Shown: piece after piece, positions 8,753-17,582 of the stretch | How positions within the stretch are numbered: the first letter of the stretch is position 1 | Layout: the number at the start of each line of letters is the position of its first letter | NCBI GenBank assembly: GCA_012798435.1 | Contig: JAAZNF010000042.1 | Location: 1 to 64,000 of the forward strand | Direction of reading: 5' to 3' | DNA: 64,000 nt | From: Myxococcales bacterium | GTDB taxonomy: Bacteria > Myxococcota > B64-G9 | Program-made: the position numbers and the translations under genes | Notes under the pieces: generated by a model | The model's database searches: none | Seen by the model: the letters and a program-made list of their open reading frames with translations, nothing else | Told to the model about the DNA's origin: nothing

Positions 8753-10975
8753 TCAGCCGTCCTCGCGGAGTCCCGCTTTCTTTTCGGCGCGCAGCGACTC
8801 GGGGACGCCGATGCGTTCGCTGGGGATCCATTCGGCCGGGATCTGCAGCTTCCGCCGGATGGAATCGTCCGAGTCGCGGGCCGCCATACGGGTCTCGTTC
8901 ACCCGCCCCGAGGCGGGTTCGCGGCAAGTGACCTTGAGCAGGCATTCCTGGTCGAGGGCGAAGTTGACCTCGAGTTGGACTGTCCCGCGCGGGGCCGGTG
9001 TGATGTTGGAGATGACCAGCGTGCCCAGGTACTCGCAGTCGACCACCCGCTCCGCCTCGCCCTGGAACACGAGCAGTTCCTGGCTGGTCTGCCGATCGGT
9101 AAAGGTGCGGAACATGCAGATGCGGTTGGTGGGCAAGGCGGTGCCGGCCTGGAGGATCTTGGCGAACTTCCCGCCCGGCAGCCCGATGCCGATGCTCATC
9201 GGCAGCACGTCGATGAGCACCACCGAGTCCAATTTATCCAGCGAGTCGGCCAGCAAGGCGGCGCCCACCGCCACCGCCTCGTCGGGGTGGACGCCCTTGT
9301 GCGGTTGCTTGCCGAAGGTCTCGTGGATGCGGCGCCACACCAGCGGCATGCGACTCTGGCCGCCGACCAGGACGATGTTGTCGAGGTGGGTGGTGCTCAT
9401 GCGAGCCTGGCTCAGCACGCCCTGCGCCACCTTGAGGGTGCGCTCCACCAGTGGGCCCACCAGCTCCTCCAGCGTCTCGCGCGAGATCCGCACCTCGAGA
9501 TCGCGCGGTACGCGGTTGACCTTGGCGAAGCCCGGCAGGCGCACGATGGTTTCCTGCTTCTCGGAGAGGGCGCACTTGGCCTGCTCGGCGGCGTCGCGCA
9601 GTCGCTGCATGGCCACGCGGTCCAGCTTTGGCACCGTACCCAACTGTTGGATGTACTCGGCCAGGATGTAGTCCACCAGCTGGTTGTCGAAGTCCACCCC
9701 GCCGAGGAAGATGTCGCCGCCGGTGGCCACCACGCCGTAGACGTTGCCGCACAGCTCCAACACCGAGGCGTCGAAGGTCCCGCCGCCCAGGTCGTACACC
9801 ATGACCCGCTGATCCAGCCCGCGGTTGAAGCCGAAGGCCAGGGCGGCCGCGGTGGGCTCGTTGACGATGCGCTCCACCTTGAAGCCGGCCAGGGTGCCGG
9901 CCTCGCGCACCGCCTGGCGCTGGTTCTCGTTGTAGTAGGCCGGCACGGTGATCACCGCGCGGCTGACCTCCTCGCCCAGGAAGGCGCGCGCCTCGTCGCG
10001 TATCTCGCTGAGCACGAAGGCCGCCACCTGTTGCAGGCTGAACTCGCGGCCGACGATGCGCACCGCCGCCTCGCGCTTGGGGCCCTCGATGATCTCGTAC
10101 TGGAAGCGGTCCTTCATCTGCTGCACGGCGGGCGAGTCGAAGGGCCGGCCGATGAGACGCTTGGAGCCGTACACCGTGTTGCGCGGGTTGAGCTCCATCT
10201 GGGCCTTGGCGTCGTACCCCACCAGCAATCGCCCGCGCTCGTCGTAGGCCACGATGGAGGGCATGGTGCGGTAGCCCTTGCGCGAAGGGATGACCTGGGG
10301 CATCCCGTCCTTGACCACCGCGGCGCAGGAATAGGTCGTCCCCAGGTCGATGCCGATCACCTTGGAGCCTGTCTCTCCTCCCGTGGGCCGCAAGGTGAGC
10401 CGCCGCGCTCCGGGGTCGGGCTCCGACAGGTCCATGACCGGGATGTCGATCTCTCCGGCGGGCGGGCCTTTCTCGGCCACCGCGGCGAGTTCCGGGGCCA
10501 CCTCGAACTTGGGCGGGCCGTCCGATGGCTCCACGTCGATGTCCACGTCCACTTCCGGTGGCGCCGGCCGGATCGGGGGTCGAGGCGGGGTTGCCGGGGG
10601 CGCGGGCGGGCGCGGAGTGGCGGCGGAGGTGGCGCCCTTGCGCTCCAGGATGCGCCGGACCAGGGCTCGGGAGGGCTCGTCGAGATCCAGGAACTTCACC
10701 CCCATGCCCGGCACCTGGAGCGGCTGCCCGGCGACGCTGGGGGCGCGGGCCCAGGCCACCACCCCGCTGCCCTTGAGCACGGTCTGGCCCGAGCTGAGTT
10801 GTATCTCGAAGCGCAGCAGGGTCCCCTTCGGCTTGGGGTCGCGGCTCTGTAAAAAGACCCCGCCGGCGCTGATGTTGGTGGCGAAGTGATCGGCGAACTC
10901 GTCCTGCGTCGGGTACTTGACCTTGAGGACCAGGTTGACGAAGACCCGTTCGTCGTGCCGGCGTTCGTTGCTCAT
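8753..10975 (-). CDS. PilZ domain-Hsp70 (DnaK-like) fusion protein
   Basis: A 740-residue fusion. Residues 1-115 form a PilZ domain of the Myxococcus type (TIGR02266-like) that carries both hallmarks of cyclic-di-GMP binding: RHDER (RxxxR, 6-10) and NISAGG (NxSxxG, 34-39). A Pro-rich linker runs to about 205. An Hsp70 ATPase domain follows, with GIDLGTTYSC, YDLGGGTFDAS, VNEPTAAALA and VGGQSRMP, then a beta-type substrate-binding domain to about 700. The alpha-helical lid of true DnaK is missing or very short. It is therefore a specialised chaperone, not the housekeeping DnaK. No DnaJ or GrpE gene is adjacent. A promoter with a perfect TATAAT lies at 11008-11037. Confidence 0.9.
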   Translation of the reverse strand: MSNERRHDERVFVNLVLKVKYPTQDEFADHFATNISAGGVFLQSRDPKPKGTLLRFEIQLSSGQTVLKGSGVVAWARAPSVAGQPLQVPGMGVKFLDLDEPSRALVRRILERKGATSAATPRPPAPPATPPRPPIRPAPPEVDVDIDVEPSDGPPKFEVAPELAAVAEKGPPAGEIDIPVMDLSEPDPGARRLTLRPTGGETGSKVIGIDLGTTYSCAAVVKDGMPQVIPSRKGYRTMPSIVAYDERGRLLVGYDAKAQMELNPRNTVYGSKRLIGRPFDSPAVQQMKDRFQYEIIEGPKREAAVRIVGREFSLQQVAAFVLSEIRDEARAFLGEEVSRAVITVPAYYNENQRQAVREAGTLAGFKVERIVNEPTAAALAFGFNRGLDQRVMVYDLGGGTFDASVLELCGNVYGVVATGGDIFLGGVDFDNQLVDYILAEYIQQLGTVPKLDRVAMQRLRDAAEQAKCALSEKQETIVRLPGFAKVNRVPRDLEVRISRETLEELVGPLVERTLKVAQGVLSQARMSTTHLDNIVLVGGQSRMPLVWRRIHETFGKQPHKGVHPDEAVAVGAALLADSLDKLDSVVLIDVLPMSIGIGLPGGKFAKILQAGTALPTNRICMFRTFTDRQTSQELLVFQGEAERVVDCEYLGTLVISNITPAPRGTVQLEVNFALDQECLLKVTCREPASGRVNETRMAARDSDDSIRRKLQIPAEWIPSERIGVPESLRAEKKAGLREDG

Positions 10976-11007
10976 GCCGTGGGTTCTGCCTTTCCTCGCT
11001 CGGTGGG

Positions 11008-11037
11008 ATTATACGAATCGAACCCGCTGCGAAGCAA
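11008..11037 (-). promoter_or_regulatory. Promoter of the PilZ-Hsp70 gene
   Basis: Minus strand TTGCTT (11032-11037), 18-base spacer and consensus TATAAT (11008-11013), about 33 bases before the ATG at 10975. It shows no heat-shock sigma-32 pattern. Confidence 0.5.
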
Positions 11038-11072
11038 GGAAGAATCCCGGTTGTGAAAGTGGGAGATGCGGC

Positions 11073-12242
11073 TCAACGGAAGCGGTCCCACAGCCGCAGC
11101 GTGCCATCCTTGCTGGCCGAGGCCAGTGTCTTGCCGTCCGGGCTGAAGGCCACGCCCAGCACGTCGTCGCTGTGGCCCCACAGCGTCTTGTGCAAGGTCC
11201 CGTCCCCCGGTCGCCACAGGCGCACCACGTTGTCGGTGCCGCAACTGGCCAAGAGAGCGCCGTCGGGGGAGAGCGCGATGGCCTTGGTCTCCATGGGCCG
11301 GTGGCCCTGCACCAGCCGGCGCTCGTTGCCCCAGCGGAACTCGATGGCTCCACCCTCGTGGGCGATCTCCATCCCATCGGTGAGGACGAAGCGCGCGTTG
11401 CCTTTGAAGGGTTCGTCGCTCGAGGGAAAGGTGCGCGCCCGGTCCTCGGACACCGTGCCGGAGGCGATGTCGACGACGCTGGTGGCATCGCCGAATCGGT
11501 AGCGAAGCAAGATCTCCTTGCCGTCGGCGGAGAACTTCATGCCACCCAGCTCCTGCTGCGCCAAGGTGGGCACCTCGATCACCGCTCGACTGACCAGGCC
11601 CGCGCTGCCCAGGGCGCCGAGGACAATCGCGATCCACAGGACATGCAGCCCGATAGCGCCGCCGGCGGGCACGGCCAGCGCCGCGAAGCTGCGGCCGCTG
11701 CGGACTCTGTAGATCGCGACCAGGACGAACAGGCCGAGCGGCAAGGTCCAGACCAGGGCGAACAGGACCATGACCAAGGTGAAACTGAACATGACCGCCA
11801 GGCTGAGAAACATCCCCGTGCCGATCACCGTCGCGGTGAACCCGACATAGCGCCGCATAAGATCCCGGCCCGTGCTGCGCGAATGATCGGTGGTCCGGTG
11901 AAGCAGGGCGATGGCCGGCACGAGAAGCACGGCCACCACCACGGTCCAGGCAAACAACGCCAGCGGCCCGCTCAGCATGACCCCGATCTCCCAGGGCCAT
12001 TCCAGGCCGTAGACGAACAAGGTGGCGACCAGGCGGCGCAGCTTGAAGACGTCGAACACCTCGAGCGCGGCCACGAAGAACACCAGCACCAACGGGAGTG
12101 AACTGGAGAACAGGATGCCCAGGTCTCGCAAAAAGTCCTTCGCGAGCCGCGGTGCTGTGCGTGGCGCGGAGTAGCCGTGGAAAGGCCCGAGGGTGTTGGC
12201 GGTCCGGGCCCAGAAGGGCAACGAGGGTGGAGGGGGGGTCAT
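11073..12242 (-). CDS. Membrane protein with C-terminal WD40 repeats
   Basis: A 389-residue protein. After a Pro-rich start, residues 40-250 contain several hydrophobic segments (LPLVLVFFVAALEVF, GPLALFAWTVVVAVLLVPAIALL, LAVMFSFTLVMVLFALVW, GLHVLWIAIVLGAL). The rest is a soluble beta domain ending in WD40 units: AIALSPDGALLASCGTDNVV, VAFSPDGKTLASASKDG and RLWD motifs. At most three or four blades are visible, so a full propeller would need divergent repeats. ATG 12242 overlaps the ATPase stop (ATGA), so it is translationally coupled to the ion pump and may be a regulator or partner of it; that is inference. Confidence 0.82.
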   Translation of the reverse strand: MTPPPPSLPFWARTANTLGPFHGYSAPRTAPRLAKDFLRDLGILFSSSLPLVLVFFVAALEVFDVFKLRRLVATLFVYGLEWPWEIGVMLSGPLALFAWTVVVAVLLVPAIALLHRTTDHSRSTGRDLMRRYVGFTATVIGTGMFLSLAVMFSFTLVMVLFALVWTLPLGLFVLVAIYRVRSGRSFAALAVPAGGAIGLHVLWIAIVLGALGSAGLVSRAVIEVPTLAQQELGGMKFSADGKEILLRYRFGDATSVVDIASGTVSEDRARTFPSSDEPFKGNARFVLTDGMEIAHEGGAIEFRWGNERRLVQGHRPMETKAIALSPDGALLASCGTDNVVRLWRPGDGTLHKTLWGHSDDVLGVAFSPDGKTLASASKDGTLRLWDRFR

Positions 12243-14956
12243 GGATGGATGGCTCCTCGGCGCTCCGCTAGACGGTTTCGGATCCACTTGTCCGCTCCGA
12301 CGCACAAGAACACGCACAGTCCGCAGCTCAGGACGATGAGCCACGCGCCGGGCCGCACGGGCTCGGTGGCGAAGAGCCGGTTCATGAAAGGCAGGTAGGT
12401 GAAGCCGACCTGGAGCAGGGCCATCAGCGCGGCCCCGAACCAGGCCCACGGGTTGGAAAAGATTCCTACCGAAACGAGCGACTTTTTCAGCGAGCGAGAG
12501 TTGAACAGGTAAGCAAGCTGGCCGAAGACGATGGCCGACACCGCCGCGGTGCGCGCCGCCGTCTCGCTGGCGCCCTGAGACATCTCCCACTCGAACACCG
12601 CAAACACCGCCCCGCACAGCAAACTGGAGACCAGTACGATGCGCTGGAGCAGGAAGGCCGACAGGATGGGCGAGCCCGGCGGAACCGGCGGGCGGGCCAT
12701 GAGGTCGCCTTCCTTGGGCTCGAAAGCGAGCATGAGTCCCAAGCACACCGCGGTGGACAGGTTGATCCACAGGATCTGGATAGGCAGGATGGGCAGGTGG
12801 ATCCCCAATAGGACGGCGGCGATGAGCACCAGGGCTTCGCCCCCGTTGGTGGGGAGCGTCCAGGCGATGAACTTCTGCAGGTTGTCGAAGACGCCGCGGC
12901 CTTCCTCCACCGCGGCCTCGATGGTGGCGAAGTTGTCGTCGGTGAGCACCATGTCCGCGGCCTCGCGGGCGGTCTCGGTCCCGCCCAGGGCCATGGCGAT
13001 GCCGATGTCGGCGCGGCGCAGCGCGGGAGCGTCGTTCACCCCGTCGCCGGTCATGGCCACCACCTCGCCGCGGGCTTGGAGCGCCTCCACCAGGCGCAGC
13101 TTGTTCTCCGGCGTGACCCGGGCGAAGACGTCGGTGGCCCCGGCCGCCTCGATGAACTGCTCGTCCGTGAGCCCCGTCAGATCCTGGCTGGTGAGCGCGC
13201 GCGCCCCGCCTTCTCCGGCGATGCCCAGGCGACTGGCGATGGCCGCGGCCGTGACCGCGTGGTCACCGGTGATCATCTTGACCCGGATGCCGGCGCGCAG
13301 GCAGGCTGCCACGGCCGGACCTGCCTCGGGTCGTGGCGGATCGAGCATGGCCTGCAAGCCCAGGAACAGGAGTCCCTCCCGGACGTCCTCATGGCGCAGG
13401 GCGGTGGTTCCGGATGAGAACTCCTTGCGGGCCAGCGCCAGCACCCGGAGTCCTTGGGCGGCAAGTTCGGCCACCCGGCGCATTATTTCGTCCCGGTCCA
13501 GCGGCTCCGGACCATTGGGACCGAGCGCTTTTTCGCAGCGCTCCAGAACTTTCTCGGTGGAACCTTTCAGGTAGGCGATGCGGTTGGGGCTGTCTTGGAG
13601 CGGGTGGAGCGTGGCCATGTACTGGTACTGGGACTCGAAGGGAATGCTGTCGAGGCGCGGCATGCGAGCGCGCCAATCTTCAGGTGTGAGACCGGCCTTC
13701 CAGGCGGCCGAGAGCAGCGCGCCCTCCGTCGGATCGCCCTGGACTTTCCATGTGCCGTCCTTCTCGACGATTTCGGCGTCGTTGCACAGCAGGCCACCCA
13801 GCAGGCATTCGCGGAGGGCCGGGTGTGACTCCAGGGTTGCCGGGGCACCACGCAGACTGACTTCGCCGGTGGGAACGTATCCGGTTCCGGAGACCTGGTA
13901 CACCTCGCCGGCTGCCATCACCGCCTGGACCGTCATCTGGTTCTGGGTGAGGGTGCCGGTCTTGTCGGAGCAGATCACGGTGGTGCTGCCCAGCGCCTCC
14001 ACTGCCGGGAGGCGACGTATGATGGCGCTCCGCTCGGCCAGACGGGACACCCCGATGGCCATGATGATGGTGACGGCCGCGGGCAAGCCTTCCGGGATGG
14101 CAGCTACGGTGATGGCGATGGAGGCCACCAAGATGTCGATGACGGGTTGGCCCCGCAACACTCCCACCACGAACACCACCGCCGCCAGACCCAGAATGGC
14201 AAAGAGCAGAACGCGCGAGAAGGAGTGGATTTTGCGAGTGAGCGGAGTGTCCAAAGGATTGGAGGTGGCGATCAGCTCTGAAATGCGCCCGATCTCGGTG
14301 GCATCGCCGGTGGCCACGACCACCCCGCTGCCCGTGCCATAGGTGACCAGCGTCGAAGAAAAAGCCAGGTTGTGCCGGTCGCCCAGCGGCGTGCCGTGTG
14401 GTAGCACGGCGGGGTCCTTCTCGGTGGGAACCGACTCGCCGGTGAGGGCCGACTCGTCGATGCGCAGGTCGCGGGTGGCGAACAGCCGCAAGTCTGCCGG
14501 GACCCGGTCTCCGGCCTGGAGCAGCACGATGTCTCCCGGCACCAGCTCCACGGCCGGGATCTGCTGCTTCTTTCCGCCACGGATCACCGTGGCCAGGCTC
14601 TGCAGGTTGCGCGCCAGTGAGGCGATCGAACGCAACGCCTTGGCTTCCTGCGCAAAACCCACGATGGCGTTTATCAGCACCACGCCGAGGATCACCCCCG
14701 CGTCCACGGCACCCTTGAATGCCAGGGCGATGACGGCCGCGGCCAGCAGGATGTACACCAGCGGCTGGTGGAACTGGAGCAGAAAGCGCACAAGCGGCCC
14801 GCGGCCCTTGCGCTCGGTGACCTGGTTGGGGCCGAACTTCTCCCGGCGGTGCTGGATCTCGAACTGGTCGAGCCCCTTCTCGGCGTCGGTGCCCAGGATG
14901 TCCAGGCACTCGCCGGTGGTGACGTGGTAACAGTGATCGGACACGATGGTCGGCAT
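12239..14956 (-). CDS. Cation-transporting P-type ATPase (P2-type)
   Basis: A 905-residue ion pump of the inner membrane with the standard order: N-terminal cation-ATPase domain, two helices, actuator loop (LTGESVPTEKD), helices with PEGL, phosphorylation site DKTGTLTQ, nucleotide domain, hinge MTGDGVNDAPAL and six C-terminal helices. In M5 the TNGGE motif keeps the Asn/Glu pair seen in Ca pumps, but the M6 motif NxxTD of Ca pumps reads NLSTA, with Ala replacing Asp. The ion is therefore uncertain. Start ATG 14956 is chosen because a promoter (14982-15010) sits directly upstream and excludes the upstream in-frame ATGs at 14983 and 15145. The WD40 membrane protein gene overlaps its stop. Confidence 0.92.
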   Translation of the reverse strand: MPTIVSDHCYHVTTGECLDILGTDAEKGLDQFEIQHRREKFGPNQVTERKGRGPLVRFLLQFHQPLVYILLAAAVIALAFKGAVDAGVILGVVLINAIVGFAQEAKALRSIASLARNLQSLATVIRGGKKQQIPAVELVPGDIVLLQAGDRVPADLRLFATRDLRIDESALTGESVPTEKDPAVLPHGTPLGDRHNLAFSSTLVTYGTGSGVVVATGDATEIGRISELIATSNPLDTPLTRKIHSFSRVLLFAILGLAAVVFVVGVLRGQPVIDILVASIAITVAAIPEGLPAAVTIIMAIGVSRLAERSAIIRRLPAVEALGSTTVICSDKTGTLTQNQMTVQAVMAAGEVYQVSGTGYVPTGEVSLRGAPATLESHPALRECLLGGLLCNDAEIVEKDGTWKVQGDPTEGALLSAAWKAGLTPEDWRARMPRLDSIPFESQYQYMATLHPLQDSPNRIAYLKGSTEKVLERCEKALGPNGPEPLDRDEIMRRVAELAAQGLRVLALARKEFSSGTTALRHEDVREGLLFLGLQAMLDPPRPEAGPAVAACLRAGIRVKMITGDHAVTAAAIASRLGIAGEGGARALTSQDLTGLTDEQFIEAAGATDVFARVTPENKLRLVEALQARGEVVAMTGDGVNDAPALRRADIGIAMALGGTETAREAADMVLTDDNFATIEAAVEEGRGVFDNLQKFIAWTLPTNGGEALVLIAAVLLGIHLPILPIQILWINLSTAVCLGLMLAFEPKEGDLMARPPVPPGSPILSAFLLQRIVLVSSLLCGAVFAVFEWEMSQGASETAARTAAVSAIVFGQLAYLFNSRSLKKSLVSVGIFSNPWAWFGAALMALLQVGFTYLPFMNRLFATEPVRPGAWLIVLSCGLCVFLCVGADKWIRNRLAERRGAIHP

Positions 14957-14981
14957 GGATTCTCTTTGCCAGAAAAAAAGC

Positions 14982-15010
14982 ATGATATGGTAAAGCTCGC
15001 GCGGTGTCGA
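14982..15010 (-). promoter_or_regulatory. Promoter of the P-type ATPase gene
   Basis: Minus strand TCGACA (15005-15010), 17-base spacer and TATCAT (14982-14987), each 5 of 6 to consensus. The expected start near 14975 leaves a leader of about 19 bases and fixes the start codon at 14956. Confidence 0.6.
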
Positions 15011-15122
15011 GCATCGCAAAATCGTCGTGCCAGGGATTGATTGGATTCGGTGAGCCGGCTGAATTGGGGAGGGTAGCGTCCTCTCCGTCACATGTTGTAG
15101 GATTTGCCATGCAAGGTGTCTC

Positions 15123-16127
15123 ATGGTGAACGCGGTTCTCTCCATCTTTTTGTGTTGGCCGCCACTCGCGGCTCCCGGCGACGCCGCATCGCCTTCGGGC
15201 GGCGCCGGGTCGGAGATGCAGCTCCAGACCGACCTTGCCGCCGCGAACGCCGAGATCTCGCGTTTGCGACAAGAGATTTCACGAGTTGCCGGCTCGCCGG
15301 CGGAGCCCGGGTTGTGGCTACAACTTGCGAAGGTGCTTCGGGTGCGGGCGCGGCTCCAAATCGATCTGCGGGCCGAGGCAGGAGACGAAAATTGGTACGA
15401 CGACCCGGAGGGACGCCGTTCAATGGAGGAGGCGCTGGAGGCGCTTCAGCACTTCTTCGGGACAGGGGTGTTTTCGCTGCGACCTCCAGCGTTGCTGGAG
15501 AGGATCCAGATCCTGCGCGAACTGGGCCGCTTCGATCTCATGCTGAGCACCATCGCGGAGCTCGCCGAGGAAAATCCGCGTAGCGAGGAGGCTGGTTCGG
15601 GCCTGCTGATCCTGGCCAATTACCATTTCGATCGGGAGAACTTCACTGAGGCCGCCAGGCAATACCGTAAAATCATATCCGGCGCGTTCTCGGCCGAAGT
15701 GTCGAATTACGCCCGGTACCGACTGGCCTGGGTTCGTGTCAACGAGGCGGCCACCGACGGGCAGAAGACCTGGGCCGAGGCGCTGGAGCTGTTCGGGCAG
15801 GTGGCCCGCTCGCGGAAGGAAATGCCAGATGTGGTGCAGAAACGGCCCAGGATCGATCTGCGACGCCAGGCGCTGATCGACATGGCCTTGTGCTTCCCCA
15901 GGGCCCGGCCCAACGGTGATGCCTTGAAGTTCTTCGAAGGGTTCGGGATGGATCGGGAAGAGACGCTGGCCATCCTGCCGCGACTGGCCCAGAGGTACTA
16001 CATGGAGGAGCGCTTCGCCGCTGCCGGGGCCATCTACCGAAAGCTTCTTTCGCTCAACCCACCCGCGCAGGACGCCGAAGACTACCGCGCGCGTCTGGAG
16101 GACATCGAGCACCTGCCGGTAAAATGA
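15123..16127 (+). CDS. Exported TPR-repeat protein
   Basis: A 334-residue protein with an N-terminal hydrophobic signal (VLSIFLCWPPLAAPGDA). A short coiled-coil-like segment (LAAANAEISRLRQEISRV) is followed by TPR-like helical repeats across about residues 60-330, for example LLILANYHFDRENFTEAARQYRKI and RYYMEERFAAAGAIYRKLLSL. It is likely a periplasmic scaffold or part of an envelope complex, similar in style to BamD/YbgF-like TPR proteins; a specific role cannot be given. AAGGTG lies five bases before the ATG. Its stop is immediately adjacent to that of the convergent beta-helix lipoprotein, with the TGATCA palindrome spanning both stops. Confidence 0.82.
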   Translation: MVNAVLSIFLCWPPLAAPGDAASPSGGAGSEMQLQTDLAAANAEISRLRQEISRVAGSPAEPGLWLQLAKVLRVRARLQIDLRAEAGDENWYDDPEGRRSMEEALEALQHFFGTGVFSLRPPALLERIQILRELGRFDLMLSTIAELAEENPRSEEAGSGLLILANYHFDRENFTEAARQYRKIISGAFSAEVSNYARYRLAWVRVNEAATDGQKTWAEALELFGQVARSRKEMPDVVQKRPRIDLRRQALIDMALCFPRARPNGDALKFFEGFGMDREETLAILPRLAQRYYMEERFAAAGAIYRKLLSLNPPAQDAEDYRARLEDIEHLPVK

Positions 16128-17582
16128 TCAGCGAACCTCGTCGGCCCCGACGTCGGGCCGGTCATCCCGCGTCTCACGGTCGATGTCGAGATCGCAACTG
16201 CCGGGATCGAGCCGGACCCCGGCGTCCCGGGCCGCGGCCGCGCTGGCGAGGTGCAGATCGCCGGCGCCGGGCGCGACGAACCAGCCCGCCGGCGCTTGCT
16301 CGATGTTGCCGGCCAGCGTCGCCGTGCCGCCCCGCTCCCGCAGGTTGTGCGAAACCAGGTTGTTCTTCACTTCAATCTGCGTGTTGTCGAAGCGCCACTC
16401 GATCGAAGAGAACGGCGCCTGGCTGGCGAAGACGCTGTTGTGGAACACCCGAGCGCCGCGCGCCTGCTCCAGCGCGATCCCGGCGTCGAAGCCGTACTCG
16501 GAGGCGAACAGGGCGGCGGAGCTGGCCGAAACGAAGTTGTTGCGGATCACCCCGTCGTAGTGGCCGATGTAACCTGCGCCGGGGTAGGGGTCGTCCGGGT
16601 AGGCCCGGGCGGCGCCGCTCTCGCCCAGGCCGAAGCCGATGCCGCGGGCGCAGTCGACGATGACGTTCTCCTCGACCCGGGTGTCGCGGCTGCCGGTCCA
16701 GAAGTGGACAGCGTGCTCGGAGAGCCCCTGGCCACAGAAGAAGCCCCGGATGGTGTTCCGCCGCACCGTCCAGCCCCAGGCCTGGTGCCCGTCGATGCCG
16801 CCGGTGTAGCAGTTGTTGCGCACCTGAGCCCGGCCGGCGTCGGTGAGCTCGATGTGGCAACACTCCACGCTGCCGCGGTCGGCGAAGGTTCCGGCGCCGG
16901 ACGGGTTGATCTTGATGCCCTGCTCGGCCGGGTCGATGACCCGCACCCGGTAGAGACGGACGCCCTGGATGTCGGCAGCGCCGCCGGTCACGTGGATGGG
17001 ATGGTAGTACGCCCGCTGAAGCGTGACCTCGGCAATGGTCACGTCCGAGGCCGCGACGCTGACGAGCTCGCCGGTGACCCAGTTCCCGTCGAGGATCACC
17101 GCCTCGGGGTTGCCGGAGGCCGAGCGCAGGACGACCCCGGGAGTGTCGAAGGACAGCCGGCTCTGCTCGTCGCCGCCATCCAGGCGGTACAGCCCGTCTT
17201 CGAGCAGGATGGTGGTGCCGGCGGCGGCCTGGCGCACGATCTCGCGCAGCTGGCCTGCCTGGCCCGGCCCGACCCGCACGATGGTGCCGGAGGGGGCCGG
17301 CAGCCGGGCGCACGTCTCGGCGGGTGTTCCCCCGTCGTCGCCGAGAACATCTCCGCCATCGGCCCCCGCGTCCCCGGCATCGGCGCCAGCATCCGGGCCG
17401 ACGTCCCCGCCGGCGTCGGCCGAGCCGTCAGGAACGGGGTCGCCCCCGGCGTCGCTGGCATCGGCGGCGTCCTGGCCCGCGTCGGCGGCGGCGACCTCGC
17501 CTTTGCAGCCGGTCCCGCACAGAGCGGCCAGGAGCGCGAGCGAAACGAGAGGTACGCATGGGTGATGGTGTGCCTGATTCAC
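16128..17582 (-). CDS. Surface lipoprotein with Asp/Ala/Gly linker and right-handed parallel beta-helix
   Basis: A 484-residue protein starting at GTG 17582, which overlaps the kinase stop (GTGA). A hydrophobic signal (LVSLALLAALCGTGC) suggests lipidation. A low-complexity Asp/Ala/Gly tract of about 45 residues follows, as is common in myxobacterial surface lipoproteins. The remainder has the repeating pattern of a right-handed parallel beta-helix (ITIAEVTLQRA-like strands, VRRNTIRGFFCGQG, VEENVIVDCARGIG, VIRNNFVSASSAAL, VFHNSVFASQ), as in PL6/polygalacturonase-like and other carbohydrate-interacting proteins. The C-terminal VGADE motif is typical of such proteins. No lyase active site is evident. 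Co-translation with the kinase suggests a functional link, but the partner relationship is inferred. Confidence 0.85.
   Translation of the reverse strand: MNQAHHHPCVPLVSLALLAALCGTGCKGEVAAADAGQDAADASDAGGDPVPDGSADAGGDVGPDAGADAGDAGADGGDVLGDDGGTPAETCARLPAPSGTIVRVGPGQAGQLREIVRQAAAGTTILLEDGLYRLDGGDEQSRLSFDTPGVVLRSASGNPEAVILDGNWVTGELVSVAASDVTIAEVTLQRAYYHPIHVTGGAADIQGVRLYRVRVIDPAEQGIKINPSGAGTFADRGSVECCHIELTDAGRAQVRNNCYTGGIDGHQAWGWTVRRNTIRGFFCGQGLSEHAVHFWTGSRDTRVEENVIVDCARGIGFGLGESGAARAYPDDPYPGAGYIGHYDGVIRNNFVSASSAALFASEYGFDAGIALEQARGARVFHNSVFASQAPFSSIEWRFDNTQIEVKNNLVSHNLRERGGTATLAGNIEQAPAGWFVAPGAGDLHLASAAAARDAGVRLDPGSCDLDIDRETRDDRPDVGADEVR

Noticed and set aside
13680-15272. 530-residue frame antisense to nothing but in another frame of the P-type ATPase
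   Set aside because: Its composition is Arg/Gly/His-rich, typical of a GC-rich shadow frame, and the true frame carries all ATPase motifs.
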